From Lysobacter terrestris (GTDB lineage Bacteria > Pseudomonadota > Gammaproteobacteria > Xanthomonadales > Xanthomonadaceae), in the NCBI RefSeq assembly GCF_014489475.1, contig NZ_CP060820.1:62001-126000 (forward strand): DNA of 64,000 nucleotides, in the 5' to 3' direction. Below the pieces are notes generated by a model. The model saw only the letters and a list, made by a program, of their open reading frames with translations. It was not told where the DNA came from and made no database searches. This document shows positions 12,158 through 21,415 of this stretch, piece by piece (the stretch's first letter is position 1; each line of letters starts with the position of its first letter). A program made the position numbers and the translations under genes.

Positions 12158-13288
12158 TTACGAAGTCATCCGGTCCCAGAAGCCCTTGACGCCATCGATG
12201 AACGTCGACGAGCGCGGGGAATGCTTGCGCGCCCCGTCGCCGACGAAGGTCGTTTCGAACTTCTCCAGCAGCTCGCGCTGCTCCGCGGTGAGGTTCACCG
12301 GCGTCTCCACCACTACACGGCAATACAGGTCGCCCGGCGCGCGGCTGCGCACCGACTTCACGCCGCGGTCGCGCAGGCGGAACTGCTTGCCGGTCTGGGT
12401 CTCGGAAGGAATGCGCAGCTCGACTTCGCCGTCGAGGGTGGGCACCCGCACGATGTCGCCCAGCGCGGCCTGGGAAATGCGGATCGGCACGTCGCAATGC
12501 AGGTCGTCGCCGTCGCGCTCGAAGATCTCGTGCGGGCGCACGCGGATCTCCACGTAGAGATCGCCCGGCGGCGCTCCCGCCGGCCCCGCTTCGCCCTCGC
12601 CCGCCAGGCGGATGCGGTCGCCGTTGTCGACGCCGGCCGGCACCTTGACCTGCAGGTGCTTGGTGCGTTCCACGCGACCCTGCCCATGGCAATCGCCGCA
12701 GGGACTGGTGATGGTCTTGCCGCGGCCGCCGCAATGCGGACAGGTCTGCTGCATGGAGAAGATGCCGCGCTGGAAGCGCACCTGGCCGTGCCCATGGCAG
12801 GTGCCGCAGTTCTCGAGCTTGCCGTCGGCCGAACCCGTGCCCTTGCAGCTGTCGCATTCGTCGAGCGTGGGAATCTCGATCTGCTTCTCGACCCCGCCCA
12901 CCGCTTCTTCCAGCGACAGCTCCATCACGTAGCCGATGTCGGCACCGCGACGCGGGCCGCGCGCGCCGGCGCCGCCCCCGAAGATATTGCCGAAGATGTC
13001 ACCGAAGATGTCGCCCATGTCGGCATACGCGCCGGCACCGCCACCGCCGCCACCCATGCCGTGTTCGAACGCGGCATGGCCGTGCTGGTCGTACATGCGG
13101 CGCTTGGAGCCCTCGGAGAGCACTTCGTAAGCCTCCTTGCACTCCTTGAACGAGGCCTCGGCGGCGTGGTCGCCCGGATTGCGGTCCGGGTGGTACTTCA
13201 TCGCGCAGCGACGGTAGGCCTTCTTCAGGTCTTCGTCGCTGGCGTCGCGGGCCACGCCCAGGACTTCGTAGTAATCGCGCTTGCTCAT
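12158..13288 (-). CDS. dnaJ: Chaperone protein DnaJ
   Basis: DnaJ is the Hsp40 co-chaperone that delivers substrates to DnaK and stimulates its ATPase. The 376-residue product has an N-terminal J domain with HPD at residues 33-35 and a Gly/Phe-rich linker ([20 protein letters not shown]). Four zinc-finger CXXCXGXG repeats follow ([32 protein letters not shown]), then the C-terminal substrate-binding domains. It is the last gene of hrcA-grpE-dnaK-dnaJ and is separated from dnaK by a hairpin-containing gap. Confidence 0.98.
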   Translation of the reverse strand: MSKRDYYEVLGVARDASDEDLKKAYRRCAMKYHPDRNPGDHAAEASFKECKEAYEVLSEGSKRRMYDQHGHAAFEHGMGGGGGGAGAYADMGDIFGDIFGNIFGGGAGARGPRRGADIGYVMELSLEEAVGGVEKQIEIPTLDECDSCKGTGSADGKLENCGTCHGHGQVRFQRGIFSMQQTCPHCGGRGKTITSPCGDCHGQGRVERTKHLQVKVPAGVDNGDRIRLAGEGEAGPAGAPPGDLYVEIRVRPHEIFERDGDDLHCDVPIRISQAALGDIVRVPTLDGEVELRIPSETQTGKQFRLRDRGVKSVRSRAPGDLYCRVVVETPVNLTAEQRELLEKFETTFVGDGARKHSPRSSTFIDGVKGFWDRMTS

Positions 13289-13324
13289 CGGTGCTGCCGT
13301 CGTTCCCCAGTGCTTCCAAACACC

Positions 13325-13350
13325 GACGGGCAGGCCTGGGCCTGCCCGTC
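13325..13350 (-). repeat. Intercistronic hairpin between dnaK and dnaJ
   Basis: A near-perfect palindrome, GACGGGCAGGCC followed by TG and GGCCTGCCCGTC, lies in the 90-bp gap. It has no T-run. It may be a processing or stability element that lowers DnaJ relative to DnaK. Confidence 0.5.
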
Positions 13351-13378
13351 GTATGACCTATCGCCTATCGCGTCGGCC

Positions 13379-15298
13379 TCAGGACTTCTTGTCGTCCTTG
13401 ACCTCGGTGAACTCGGCGTCGACCACGTCGTCCGAGGACGGGCCACCGGCCGCGCCGGCACCCATGTCCGGACCCGGCTGGCCGGCGGAAGCGGCGGCGA
13501 ACAGCGACTGCGCGGCTTCCTCCAGCACCTTCGACTTGGCCTCGATCTGCGCCTTGTCGTCGCCGCGCATCGCGGTCTCGAGTTCGGCGATCGCGCCCTC
13601 GGCGCGACCGATCACGTCGCCCGGCACCTTGTCGCCGTTGTCCTTGATCGCGCTGCGCGCAGCGTGGATCAGGCCGTCGGCGTGGTTGCGGGCCTGCACC
13701 AGTTCGTGGAACTTCTTGTCCTCTTCGCGGTGCGCCTCGGCGTCCTGCACCATCTTGTTGATCTCGTCCTCGGACAGGCCGGAACCGGCCTTGATCTCGA
13801 CCTTCTGTTCCTTGCCGGTCTTCTTGTCCTTGGCAGTCACGTGGACGATGCCGTTGGCGTCGATGTCGAACGAGACTTCCACCTGCGGCATGCCGCGCGG
13901 CGCCGGCTCGATGCCGGACAGGTCGAAGCGGGCCAGCGACTTGTTGTAGCGGGCCTGTTCGCGCTCGCCCTGCAGCACGTGCACGGTCACGGCGGACTGG
14001 TTGTCCTCGGCGGTCGAGAAGGTCTGCGACGCCTTGGTCGGCACCGTGGTGTTCTTCTCGATGATCTTGGTGAACACGCCGCCCAGGGTCTCGATGCCCA
14101 GCGACAGCGGGGTCACGTCGAGCAGCAGCACGTCCTTGACGTCGCCCTGCAGCACGCCGCCCTGGATCGCGGCGCCGACGGCCACGGCTTCATCCGGGTT
14201 GACGTCCTTGCGCGGCTCCTTGCCGAAGAAGTCGGTGACGGCCTGCTGCACCTTCGGCATGCGGGTCTGGCCGCCGACGAGGATCACTTCCGAGATCTCG
14301 CTGGCGCGCAGGCCGGCATCGTTCAGCGCGATGCGGCAGGGTTCGATGGTCTTCTTGACCAGGTCCTCGACCAGGGCTTCGAGCTTGGCGCGCGTCAGCT
14401 TGATGTTGAGGTGCTTGGGGCCGCTCGCATCGGCGGTGACGTACGGCAGGTTCACTTCGGTCTGCTGCGCGGAGGAGAGCTCGATCTTGGCGCGCTCGGC
14501 CGCGTCCTTCAGGCGCTGCAGGGCCAGGTGGTCCTTGCGCAGGTCGATGCCCTGGTCCTTGTTGAACTCTTCGACGAGGTAGTCGATGACGCGCTTGTCG
14601 AAGTCTTCGCCGCCCAGGAAGGTGTCGCCGTTGGTCGACAGCACTTCGACCTGCATTTCGCCGTCGACGGAAGCGATCTCGATGATCGACACGTCGAAGG
14701 TGCCGCCGCCGAGGTCGTACACGGCCACCTTGCGGTCGCCGCCCTTCTTGTCCATGCCGTAGGCCAGCGCGGCTGCGGTCGGCTCGTTGATGATGCGCTT
14801 GACGTCGAGGCCGGCGATCTTGCCGGCGTCCTTGGTCGCCTGGCGCTGGCTGTCGTTGAAGTAGGCCGGCACGGTGATGACGGCTTCGGTGACGGTTTCG
14901 CCCAGGTAGGCTTCGGCCGTCTTCTTCATCTTGGCCAGCACTTCGGCGGAGATCTGCTGCGGCGCCATCTTCTTGCCGTCGGCGGTCTCCACCCACGCGT
15001 CGCCGTTGTCGTGCTGGGTGATCTTGTACGGGACCAGGCCGATGTCCTTCTGCACTTCGGCGTCGGTGAACTTGCGGCCGATCAGGCGCTTCACCGCGTA
15101 GAAGGTGTTCTTGGGGTTGGTGACGGCCTGGCGCTTGGCCGAGGCGCCGACCAGCACTTCGCCGTCCTTGGTGAACGCGACGATCGAAGGCGTGGTGCGG
15201 TCGCCTTCGGCGTTCTCGATGACGCGGGCCTTGCCGCCTTCCATGACCGCAACGCACGAATTCGTGGTGCCCAGGTCGATGCCGATGATCTTTGCCAT
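13379..15298 (-). CDS. dnaK: Chaperone protein DnaK (Hsp70)
   Basis: DnaK is the ATP-dependent Hsp70 chaperone. The 639-residue product begins [18 protein letters not shown] (phosphate 1 motif). It has the [15 protein letters not shown] phosphate 2 motif, the [14 protein letters not shown] adenosine motif, the interdomain linker [16 protein letters not shown], and an acidic tail ending [16 protein letters not shown]. The gene has its own sigma-32-type promoter in the gap after grpE. Confidence 0.98.
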   Translation of the reverse strand: MAKIIGIDLGTTNSCVAVMEGGKARVIENAEGDRTTPSIVAFTKDGEVLVGASAKRQAVTNPKNTFYAVKRLIGRKFTDAEVQKDIGLVPYKITQHDNGDAWVETADGKKMAPQQISAEVLAKMKKTAEAYLGETVTEAVITVPAYFNDSQRQATKDAGKIAGLDVKRIINEPTAAALAYGMDKKGGDRKVAVYDLGGGTFDVSIIEIASVDGEMQVEVLSTNGDTFLGGEDFDKRVIDYLVEEFNKDQGIDLRKDHLALQRLKDAAERAKIELSSAQQTEVNLPYVTADASGPKHLNIKLTRAKLEALVEDLVKKTIEPCRIALNDAGLRASEISEVILVGGQTRMPKVQQAVTDFFGKEPRKDVNPDEAVAVGAAIQGGVLQGDVKDVLLLDVTPLSLGIETLGGVFTKIIEKNTTVPTKASQTFSTAEDNQSAVTVHVLQGEREQARYNKSLARFDLSGIEPAPRGMPQVEVSFDIDANGIVHVTAKDKKTGKEQKVEIKAGSGLSEDEINKMVQDAEAHREEDKKFHELVQARNHADGLIHAARSAIKDNGDKVPGDVIGRAEGAIAELETAMRGDDKAQIEAKSKVLEEAAQSLFAAASAGQPGPDMGAGAAGGPSSDDVVDAEFTEVKDDKKS

Positions 15299-15356
15299 TG
15301 GTGGTTCCTCTCGCGAATCTGTTCGTTATGGCGGTACGCGACCGCTGATGTGCGCT

Positions 15357-15385
15357 ATCTGGGGGATCGCTTTGCCCGGTTCAAG
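15357..15385 (-). promoter_or_regulatory. Sigma-32 heat-shock promoter of dnaK
   Basis: On the minus strand, CTTGAA (15380-15385) is followed after 15 bp by CCCCAGAT (15357-15364). This is close to the sigma-32 consensus CTTGAA-N13-17-CCCCATNT and lies about 60 bp upstream of the dnaK ATG. Confidence 0.8.
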
Positions 15386-15405
15386 GGTTCGGGCGCGCTC
15401 CGCGT

Positions 15406-15930
15406 TCAGTCGTGCTTGCTGACGGTCACCAGTGCCGGGCGCAGCAGCCGCTCGTTCAGCAGCCAGCCCTTCTGGTAGACCTGCACGACGTGGCCCGGCG
15501 CGTGGCCGTCGCCATCGACCATGCTCATGGCCTGGTGGTGTTCCGGGTTGAAGGGCTGGCCCACCGGGTCCACGGCGACCAGGCCGTTGTCGGTGGCGAC
15601 CTTGAGCAGCTGCCGCAGCGTCAGCTCCATGCCTTCGCGCAGGTGCTGCGCGGTGTCGGCCTTGACCGAGAGGCCGGCCTCGAGGCTGTCGATCACCGGC
15701 AGCAGGTCGCCGAGCAGGCGCTCGTTGGCGAACTTGCGCGCGGTCTCGATGTCGCGGGCCAGGCGCTTGCGCTGGTTCTCGAGTTCGGCGCGTTCGCGCA
15801 GCGACTCTTCGCGCAAGCGGTTCATTTCGGCTTGCAGCGTCTCGAGCTCCGATACGGAGTTGGCGGCGGTGGTGTCGGAAGTTGCGGCGGAATTCTCGCC
15901 GGTGGCGTCGGGCATCGGTTCGGTCGTCAT
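15406..15930 (-). CDS. grpE: Nucleotide exchange factor GrpE
   Basis: GrpE releases ADP from DnaK and acts as a thermosensor. The 174-residue product has an acidic, low-complexity N terminus and a long coiled coil ([17 protein letters not shown] onward). The C-terminal beta domain contains [12 protein letters not shown] and [19 protein letters not shown]. The ATG at 15930 is preferred over an upstream in-frame codon, because that codon overlaps the -10 element of the heat-shock promoter. The gene follows hrcA and precedes dnaK. Confidence 0.96.
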   Translation of the reverse strand: MTTEPMPDATGENSAATSDTTAANSVSELETLQAEMNRLREESLRERAELENQRKRLARDIETARKFANERLLGDLLPVIDSLEAGLSVKADTAQHLREGMELTLRQLLKVATDNGLVAVDPVGQPFNPEHHQAMSMVDGDGHAPGHVVQVYQKGWLLNERLLRPALVTVSKHD

Positions 15931-15972
15931 CGTGAGCGTGGTCTGGCCTTGCGCGAAGTGCGCACCCGGCTG

Positions 15973-16001
15973 CAATGGGGCCGGGCTCGGACCGATTCAA
16001 G
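15973..16001 (-). promoter_or_regulatory. Sigma-32 heat-shock promoter of grpE
   Basis: On the minus strand, CTTGAA (15996-16001), a 15-bp spacer, and CCCCATTG (15973-15980) make an excellent sigma-32 match about 43 bp before the grpE ATG. A small 6-bp hairpin at 16025-16040 lies between hrcA and this promoter. The arrangement suggests that grpE-dnaK-dnaJ can be induced independently of hrcA. Confidence 0.85.
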
Positions 16002-16046
16002 CGCCCGCCTTCATCCGCGGACGACGCCCCATCAGGGGCGCGGGCG

Positions 16047-17111
16047 TCAGGGGATGGCGTCGGGCGCGCTGGGGTGGATGGCCGCGCCCAGCGCCTCGGC
16101 GGCCGCCTGGACCACGGGAATCACGCGGTCGTAGGCCATGCGGCTGGGACCGATCACGCCCAGCACCCCCAGCACCCTGCCCCCGGCCGCATACGGCGCG
16201 GTGACCAGCGACATGCCTTCCAGCGGGGCCAGGCCGGTCTCTTCGCCGATGAAGATGCGTACCCCGGGTGCGCGGACGGTGCGCTCGAGCAATTGCAGGA
16301 TCTCGCGCTTGCGGGCGAAGGCGTCGAACAGGTCGCGCAGGCGGTCGAGGTCGGACAGCTCCTGCACGCCCATCAGCCTGGTCTGCCCGGCCAGCACCAT
16401 GTCGTCGTGACTGGGCGCCAGGACCTGCTCGGCCAGCTCCACCGAGCGGGCCAGCAGGGCTCCCATCTCGTCGCGGGCGTTGCGCAGTTCGTGCAACAGG
16501 TGGGCGCGGATGTCCGGCAGCGTGCGGCCGGCAAAATGCGCATTGAGGTAGTTGGCGACCCGTTCCAGCTCGCTGGCGTCGTACGGGCGCCGGGTCTGGA
16601 TGATCCGGTTCTGCACCTCGTTGTCGGCGAACACCAGGATCGCCAGCACCCGCTGCGCGTCCAGCGGCACGAATTCGATGCGGCGGAAGGCGAACTGCTC
16701 GCGCCGCGGCACGCTCACCACGCCGACGAAGTGGGTCATCGCCGAGAGCAGCTCGGAGGCGCTGTCCAGCAGCGCCTGGGTGCCCGAGCCGCTGGGCAGC
16801 TCGCTGCGCAGCTTGGCGATTTCGCCCTCGGGCAAGGGCCGGACCTGCAGCAGCGAATCGACGAACAGCCGGTACCCCTGTGCCGTCGGGATGCGACCGG
16901 CGGAGGTGTGCGGCGCGCTCAGCAGGCCGATTTCCTCCAGGTCCGACAGGATGTTGCGGATGGTCGCCGCGCTCACGTCCAGGCCGGCATGCCGGGCCAG
17001 GGTCTGCGACCCGACCGGCTCGCCGCTCTGGATGTAGCGGCCGATCAGCGTGCGCAGCAGATGCCGCGCGCGCGGATCGAGGCTGGCGAGATCGGAGGGA
17101 TGGCGGCTCAT
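16047..17111 (-). CDS. hrcA: Heat-inducible transcription repressor HrcA
   Basis: HrcA represses chaperone operons by binding CIRCE elements. The 354-residue product has an N-terminal winged helix (LARHAGLDVSAATIRNILSD), a central GAF-like dimerisation region, and conserved VLGVLGVIGPSRMAYDRVI near the C terminus. I found no CIRCE inverted repeat upstream of hrcA, grpE or dnaK in this window, so its target is probably groESL elsewhere, as in Xanthomonas. It is divergent from recN. Confidence 0.96.
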   Translation of the reverse strand: MSRHPSDLASLDPRARHLLRTLIGRYIQSGEPVGSQTLARHAGLDVSAATIRNILSDLEEIGLLSAPHTSAGRIPTAQGYRLFVDSLLQVRPLPEGEIAKLRSELPSGSGTQALLDSASELLSAMTHFVGVVSVPRREQFAFRRIEFVPLDAQRVLAILVFADNEVQNRIIQTRRPYDASELERVANYLNAHFAGRTLPDIRAHLLHELRNARDEMGALLARSVELAEQVLAPSHDDMVLAGQTRLMGVQELSDLDRLRDLFDAFARKREILQLLERTVRAPGVRIFIGEETGLAPLEGMSLVTAPYAAGGRVLGVLGVIGPSRMAYDRVIPVVQAAAEALGAAIHPSAPDAIP

Positions 17112-17251
17112 GCAGGGGATATAAAGCCGCTACCCGGCCGGCGCAAGCCGTGGCCGGACACCTGTTTCGGTTTGTGAGACGCAGCGCGGATATGAAAGGA
17201 GGCCTGACCTGCCCGCCTTCTTCCGCAACTGTCGCCGCTTACAATCCGCCC

Positions 17252-18943
17252 ATGCTCGCCCACCTCGCCATCAAGGATTTCGCCGTCGTCCGCAGCGCCG
17301 AGCTGGATTTCGGCCGCGGCCTCACCGTCATTTCCGGCGAAACCGGCGCGGGCAAGTCGCTGCTGGTCGATGCGCTCGGCCTGCTGTCCGGCCTGCGCGC
17401 CGACAGCGGCGTGGTCCGGCACGGCGCCGAACGCGCGGAACTCACCGCGCAGTTCGCCCTCGACGACGCCTCGCCGGCGCTGGCCTGGCTGCGCGAGAAC
17501 GAACTCGACGAAGGCGACGGCGACCTGGCCTGCCAGTGGTTTACCTGTCAAATACGTCGCGTTATCCGCGCCGATGGCGGTTCGCGCGCCTGGATCAACG
17601 GCCGCCCGGCGACAGTCACCCAGTTGGCCGAACTCGCGGGCCTGCTGGTGGAGATCCACGGCCAGCACGAACACCAGGCCTTGCTCGCACGCGCCAGCCA
17701 GTTGGCCCTGCTGGACGCCTACGGCCGCACCGAGCATGAGCTGGCCGCCGTCGCCGGTGCCGCCCGGGCATGGAGCGAGCTGACCCAGGAGCGCGCCACC
17801 CTACTCGCGCAGGGCGATGTCTCCGACCGCATCAGCTGGCTCGAACACCAGTTCGCCGAGCTGGACCGGGAAACGCTGGATGCCGATTCGTTGGCGAAGC
17901 TGCACGCCGACCACCGGCGTCACGCCCATGCGGCGGGACTGATCGCGGCCTGCGACAGCGCCTTCGCCCAGCTGGGTGGCGACGAAGGCCCGTCGCTGAC
18001 CCGCGCCCTGCACCACGTCCGCGGCGAATTGCAGCGCGTGGCCGAGCACGAACCGCGCCTCAACGACATCGGTGCCATGCTCGACGAGGCTGCCATCCAG
18101 ATCGACGAGGCGCTCGTCCTGCTCGACCGCGTCCGCGGCGACCTCGACGTGGACCCGGACGCGTTCGCATCGCTGGAACGCCGCATCGGCCGCATCCACG
18201 AGCTGTCGCGCAAGCACCGCGTGCCGGCCGAACAACTCGCCGGCCAACGCGATTCGATCGCGGAAGAACTCGAGCGCCTGCGTGGCGCCGACGAACGCCT
18301 GCAGCAACTCGACGCAGAGATCGCCGGGGCCCACGCGCACTGGCGCACGGCCGCCGACGCGCTGGGCGCGCGGCGCCGCACCGCGGCCGAGGCCCTGTCG
18401 AAGGACACCACCGCGCTGATCGGCGAACTCGGCATGGGCGGCGGCCGCTTCGAGATCGCCTTGGAGCCGAACGACAGCGAACGCCCCGACCCGCAGGGCG
18501 CCGAGCGCGCCGAGTTCCTGGTCGCCGCGAATCTGGGCCAGCCGCCGCGGCCGCTGCGCAAGGTCGCCTCGGGCGGCGAGCTGTCGCGCATCTCGCTGGC
18601 CATCGAAGTCGCCGCGCTGGGCCTGGATGCCGTGCCGACGATGGTGTTCGACGAGGTCGATTCGGGCATCGGCGGTGGCGTCGCCGAAATCGTCGGGCAG
18701 AAGCTGCGCGCCCTGGGCGCCTCGCGCCAGGTCCTGTGCGTGACCCACCAGCCGCAGGTCGCCGCGCAGGGACACGCGCACTACCGCGTCAGCAAGGCGG
18801 CGAGCGAAGGCGTTACCCAGAGCGCGGTGCAGTCGCTCGACGCGAAGCAGCGCGAGGAAGAACTGGCGCGCATGCTCGGTGGCGTGGAGATGACCCGCGA
18901 AGCGCGGGCAGCGGCGAAGCGGTTGCTGGCGGATGTGGAGTAG
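17252..18943 (+). CDS. recN: DNA repair protein RecN
   Basis: RecN is an SMC-like ATPase acting early in double-strand-break repair. The 563-residue product has a Walker A (ISGETGAGKSLLVDALGLL), a QHEHQALL region, long coiled-coil arms with an Ala/Glu/Arg-rich middle, an ABC signature (KVASGGELSRISLA) and a Walker B (TMVFDEVDSGIGG). The ATG at 17252 starts MLAHLAIKDFAVV, as the family does; the longer in-frame extension upstream is antisense to hrcA and not credible. A short segment around residues 90-100 (ACQWFTCQIRRVIRADGG) looks slightly longer than usual. It is convergent with fur. Confidence 0.96.
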   Translation: MLAHLAIKDFAVVRSAELDFGRGLTVISGETGAGKSLLVDALGLLSGLRADSGVVRHGAERAELTAQFALDDASPALAWLRENELDEGDGDLACQWFTCQIRRVIRADGGSRAWINGRPATVTQLAELAGLLVEIHGQHEHQALLARASQLALLDAYGRTEHELAAVAGAARAWSELTQERATLLAQGDVSDRISWLEHQFAELDRETLDADSLAKLHADHRRHAHAAGLIAACDSAFAQLGGDEGPSLTRALHHVRGELQRVAEHEPRLNDIGAMLDEAAIQIDEALVLLDRVRGDLDVDPDAFASLERRIGRIHELSRKHRVPAEQLAGQRDSIAEELERLRGADERLQQLDAEIAGAHAHWRTAADALGARRRTAAEALSKDTTALIGELGMGGGRFEIALEPNDSERPDPQGAERAEFLVAANLGQPPRPLRKVASGGELSRISLAIEVAALGLDAVPTMVFDEVDSGIGGGVAEIVGQKLRALGASRQVLCVTHQPQVAAQGHAHYRVSKAASEGVTQSAVQSLDAKQREEELARMLGGVEMTREARAAAKRLLADVE

Positions 18944-19011
18944 TTGCCGAAGGCCGGCGATTCGATGACGCCGCGCGCTGCGGCGCGTTCATCGGTTTCG
19001 TGGCGGATGGT

Positions 19012-19419
19012 CTACCGCGGCGCCTTCTTCCGCACATAGAGCACCAGCGAGTGCTCTTCGATCTCGTAGCCGTGCTGCGCGGCGATCTTGCGTTGCAGTT
19101 CCTCGATCTCGGCGCTTTCGAACTCGGTGATCTTGCCGGTATCGATGTCGACCATGTGGTCGTGGTGGTGCCCGCGGTCCAGCTCGTAGACCGACTGGCC
19201 GGCTTCGAAGTTGTGCTTCAGCACGAGCCCCGCGGCCTCGAACTGCGTCAGCACCCGGTAGACCGTGGCCAGGCCGATATCCTCGCCGTGCTCGAGCAGG
19301 TTGCGGTAGATGTCCTCGGCGGTCATGTGCCGCGGCTTGGCCTGTTCCAGCAATCCCAGGATCCGCAGGCGCGGATGGGTCACCTTGAGGCCGGCATTGC
19401 GAAGGTCTTCGGATTCCAT
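19012..19419 (-). CDS. fur: Ferric uptake regulator Fur
   Basis: Fur represses iron-uptake genes when bound to Fe2+. The 135-residue product has an N-terminal winged helix (AEDIYRNLLEHGEDIGLATV) and the metal-binding HHHDH cluster at residues 84-88. The usual CXXC zinc site after HHHDH is absent: the sequence reads MVDIDTGKITEF, and the protein has no cysteine at all. Such Cys-poor Fur proteins occur in Xanthomonas and Pseudomonas. The gene is divergent from bamE (omlA), an arrangement conserved in xanthomonads and pseudomonads, with a 169-bp shared promoter region. Confidence 0.96.
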   Translation of the reverse strand: MESEDLRNAGLKVTHPRLRILGLLEQAKPRHMTAEDIYRNLLEHGEDIGLATVYRVLTQFEAAGLVLKHNFEAGQSVYELDRGHHHDHMVDIDTGKITEFESAEIEELQRKIAAQHGYEIEEHSLVLYVRKKAPR

Positions 19420-19588
19420 GGCTTTCCTGGTCGTTGCGCCGGCCGCGATCGTGGCGCGGGATCGCTGGCGTCGCCGGCGATCATCGGGCCGGAACGGCGT
19501 ATGAACACGTCATCGTCCGGGCTGCGTGACGATGGCTTCAGTGTATCATCGGCCCCTGATTCTACTGCCCGCTGTCGCGAAGAACCCG

Positions 19589-19984
19589 ATGCGCAAGCTC
19601 CTGCTGGTCCTCATCGTCGCCCTGTCCACCGCGGGTTGCGGCATCCTCTACAAGCAGCCGATCTACCAGGGCAACCTGCTGGAAAAGACCAACGTCGACC
19701 AGCTGCAGGCCGGCATGAGCAGGCAGCAGGTGCTGGTGTTGCTGGGCACGCCTTCGATCGCGGACCCCTTCCACCAGGATCGCTGGGACTACACCGCCAC
19801 CCAGCGCGTGGGCCGCATCGGCCGCACCGAGATCAAGAACCTCACCCTGCATTTCGAGAACGACACCCTCGCCCGCTGGGAAGGCGATTACTTCCCGGAG
19901 CAGGACGAGGAACTGGCCCGCGCCGCGCCGCGACAGTTCGGCCGCAACCTGGCCAAGGACAAGGACAAGAAGCGCCGCCGCTGA
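19589..19984 (+). CDS. bamE: Outer membrane assembly lipoprotein BamE (OmlA/SmpA)
   Basis: BamE is a small lipoprotein of the BAM complex, which inserts beta-barrel proteins into the outer membrane. The 131-residue product has a lipoprotein signal with lipobox STAGC (Cys17). The BamE fold follows, with YQGNLLEKTNVDQLQAGMSR and LLGTPSIADPF, and a Lys/Arg-rich tail. The start at 19589 was chosen because it gives a correct lipoprotein signal (MRKLLLVLIVALSTAGC). A TATCAT at 19544-19549 is a possible -10. The gene ends in a strong terminator. Confidence 0.95.
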   Translation: MRKLLLVLIVALSTAGCGILYKQPIYQGNLLEKTNVDQLQAGMSRQQVLVLLGTPSIADPFHQDRWDYTATQRVGRIGRTEIKNLTLHFENDTLARWEGDYFPEQDEELARAAPRQFGRNLAKDKDKKRRR

Positions 19985-20005
19985 GCCAGCGTTGGCAGCA
20001 AGACG

Positions 20006-20035
20006 AAAAAAGCGGAGCGAAGGCTCCGCTTTTTT
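20006..20035. terminator. Bidirectional Rho-independent terminator after bamE and rnfH
   Basis: An AAGCGGAGC / GCTCCGCTT stem with a GAAG tetraloop is flanked by an A-run on the left and a T-run on the right. It can end both the plus-strand bamE transcript and the minus-strand ratA-rnfH transcript. Confidence 0.92.
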
Positions 20036-20061
20036 GTTTCCGCGCTTCCACCATGCCGTGA

Positions 20062-20334
20062 TTATTTCTTCGGCAAGCGCCGGCGTTCCTCGACGCGTTG
20101 CCGGCGCGCGTCCTTGGGATCGGCCTGCAGCGGCCGCAGCAGCTCCACGCGATCGCCATCGTGCAAGGCGGCGTCCGCGTCGATGCGTTGACCGAACACG
20201 GCATAGCCGACGACTTCGGGATCATCGCCCCACCCCGCCATCGCGACCGCGGCACGCACGCTGGCATCCGCCGGCAGCTCCAGGTTGATCCGCTCGAAGC
20301 GGCGCGGCCAGGCCCGCACCAGCTCGACTTTCAC
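20062..20334 (-). CDS. rnfH: RnfH (RatB, UPF0125) family protein
   Basis: This 90-residue ubiquitin-fold-like protein is encoded directly after ratA, its usual partner in Proteobacteria. Visible family features are [20 protein letters not shown] at the start, [20 protein letters not shown] and the [20 protein letters not shown] motif. It begins with a GTG that overlaps the ratA stop (GTGA), which indicates coupled translation. The biochemical role of the family is not firmly known. Confidence 0.9.
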   Translation of the reverse strand: MKVELVRAWPRRFERINLELPADASVRAAVAMAGWGDDPEVVGYAVFGQRIDADAALHDGDRVELLRPLQADPKDARRQRVEERRRLPKK

Positions 20335-20795
20335 GGCACCGCGCCCGAATCGGCGTTGGCCGAATCCGCGTCCGCCGAATCGGCGATGCGCACGAAGTCG
20401 TCGACCATGCGGTCGGCCAGGCTCTGGAATCCGACCGCCAGCGCCGGTCCCAGCAGCTTCACCGTCGGTTCGAAGTCGAGGGTGAGCGTGACCTTGCACG
20501 CGGATTCGTCGAGGGAATGGAATTCCCAGCGCCCCGTCAGCTTGCGGAACGGCCCGTCCACCAGCTTCAGGTCGATGTGGTGCGGCGCCTTCAGCGTGTT
20601 GTGCGTCGTGAACCAGGTGCGCAGCGCCCCCAGCCCGAGGTCGAGCCGGGCCAGCATGTGTTCGTCGTCGGCTTCGAGCACCTGCGCGGCTTCGCACCAG
20701 TCGAAGCGGCGCGGATAGGCGGCCACGTCGTTGACCAGCGCGAACATGCGCGCGGCCGAATGCTCGACGAGGGCGGAACGGCGGATCGTGGGCAT
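20331..20795 (-). CDS. ratA: RatA-type START/Coq10-like protein
   Basis: The 154-residue product is a polyketide cyclase/START-fold protein of the RatA (Coq10-like) family. The sequence begins [20 protein letters not shown] and includes [17 protein letters not shown]. The C-terminal [18 protein letters not shown] precedes RMVDDFV, and an Asp/Ala/Ser-rich tail follows ([10 protein letters not shown]). RatA was reported to affect 70S ribosome association, while Coq10 relatives bind quinones; either role is inference here. It is divergent from smpB, the usual neighbour. Confidence 0.9.
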   Translation of the reverse strand: MPTIRRSALVEHSAARMFALVNDVAAYPRRFDWCEAAQVLEADDEHMLARLDLGLGALRTWFTTHNTLKAPHHIDLKLVDGPFRKLTGRWEFHSLDESACKVTLTLDFEPTVKLLGPALAVGFQSLADRMVDDFVRIADSADADSANADSGAVP

Positions 20796-20855
20796 CGGCT
20801 TGGGCAGTGCGTTCCGGTCGGTGCCAGCGCGCCGCCAGCGTGTGACAATGGCGCG

Positions 20856-21383
20856 ATGGCAAAGAATTCCAGCAACAAGACCGGGAAGGATAAAGGAAAG
20901 GCGGCCAAGGGCGGCGGCGAGGCGGTGAAAACCATCGCGCTGAACAAGCGCTCCCGCCACGAGTACCACCTGGAAGAACGCTTCGAGGCCGGCCTGGTCC
21001 TGCAGGGCTGGGAGCTCAAGGCGATCCGCGCCGGTCGCGCCAACATCGTCGACGCCTACGCGATGATCCGCGAGGGCGAGATGTTCCTGTACGGCTCGCA
21101 GATCACCCCGCTGATCTCCGCGTCGACACACGTGGTCACCGAGGACCGCCGCACCCGCAAGCTGCTGCTGCACCGGCGCGAGATCGACCGGCTGATCGGT
21201 CGCGTGCAGCGCGAGGGCTACACCGTCGTGCTCACCGCGCTGTACTGGAAGGGCAACAAGGTCAAGGCCGAAGTCGCGCTCGCCAAGGGCAAGCAGACCC
21301 ACGACAAGCGCGAAGCCAGCAAGGAGCGCGACTGGGCCCGCGAGAAGCAGCGGGCGATGCGCCGGCACAACAAGGACGCGTAA
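20856..21383 (+). CDS. smpB: SsrA-binding protein SmpB
   Basis: SmpB binds tmRNA and brings it to stalled ribosomes for trans-translation. The 175-residue product has a Lys/Gly-rich N-terminal extension ([20 protein letters not shown]). The beta-barrel core follows, with [19 protein letters not shown] and [19 protein letters not shown], and a basic C-terminal tail ([20 protein letters not shown]). The extension makes it a little longer than the typical 155-165 residues. Its RNA partner ssrA is also in this window, at 59010-59363. Confidence 0.97.
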   Translation: MAKNSSNKTGKDKGKAAKGGGEAVKTIALNKRSRHEYHLEERFEAGLVLQGWELKAIRAGRANIVDAYAMIREGEMFLYGSQITPLISASTHVVTEDRRTRKLLLHRREIDRLIGRVQREGYTVVLTALYWKGNKVKAEVALAKGKQTHDKREASKERDWAREKQRAMRRHNKDA

Positions 21384-21415
21384 CCGGCCGCGCCAACGTC
21401 AGGCTGCACCTGCAG

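Noticed and set aside
12110-15478. 1122-codon open frame on the plus strand opposite dnaJ, dnaK and grpE
   Set aside because: It is fully antisense to conserved chaperone genes and rich in His/Ala/Val/Gly, as expected from the complementary strand of high-GC coding DNA. It shows no domain.
17112-17251. Possible CIRCE operator between hrcA and recN
   Set aside because: I looked for TTAGCACTC-N9-GAGTGCTAA or a close variant and found none.
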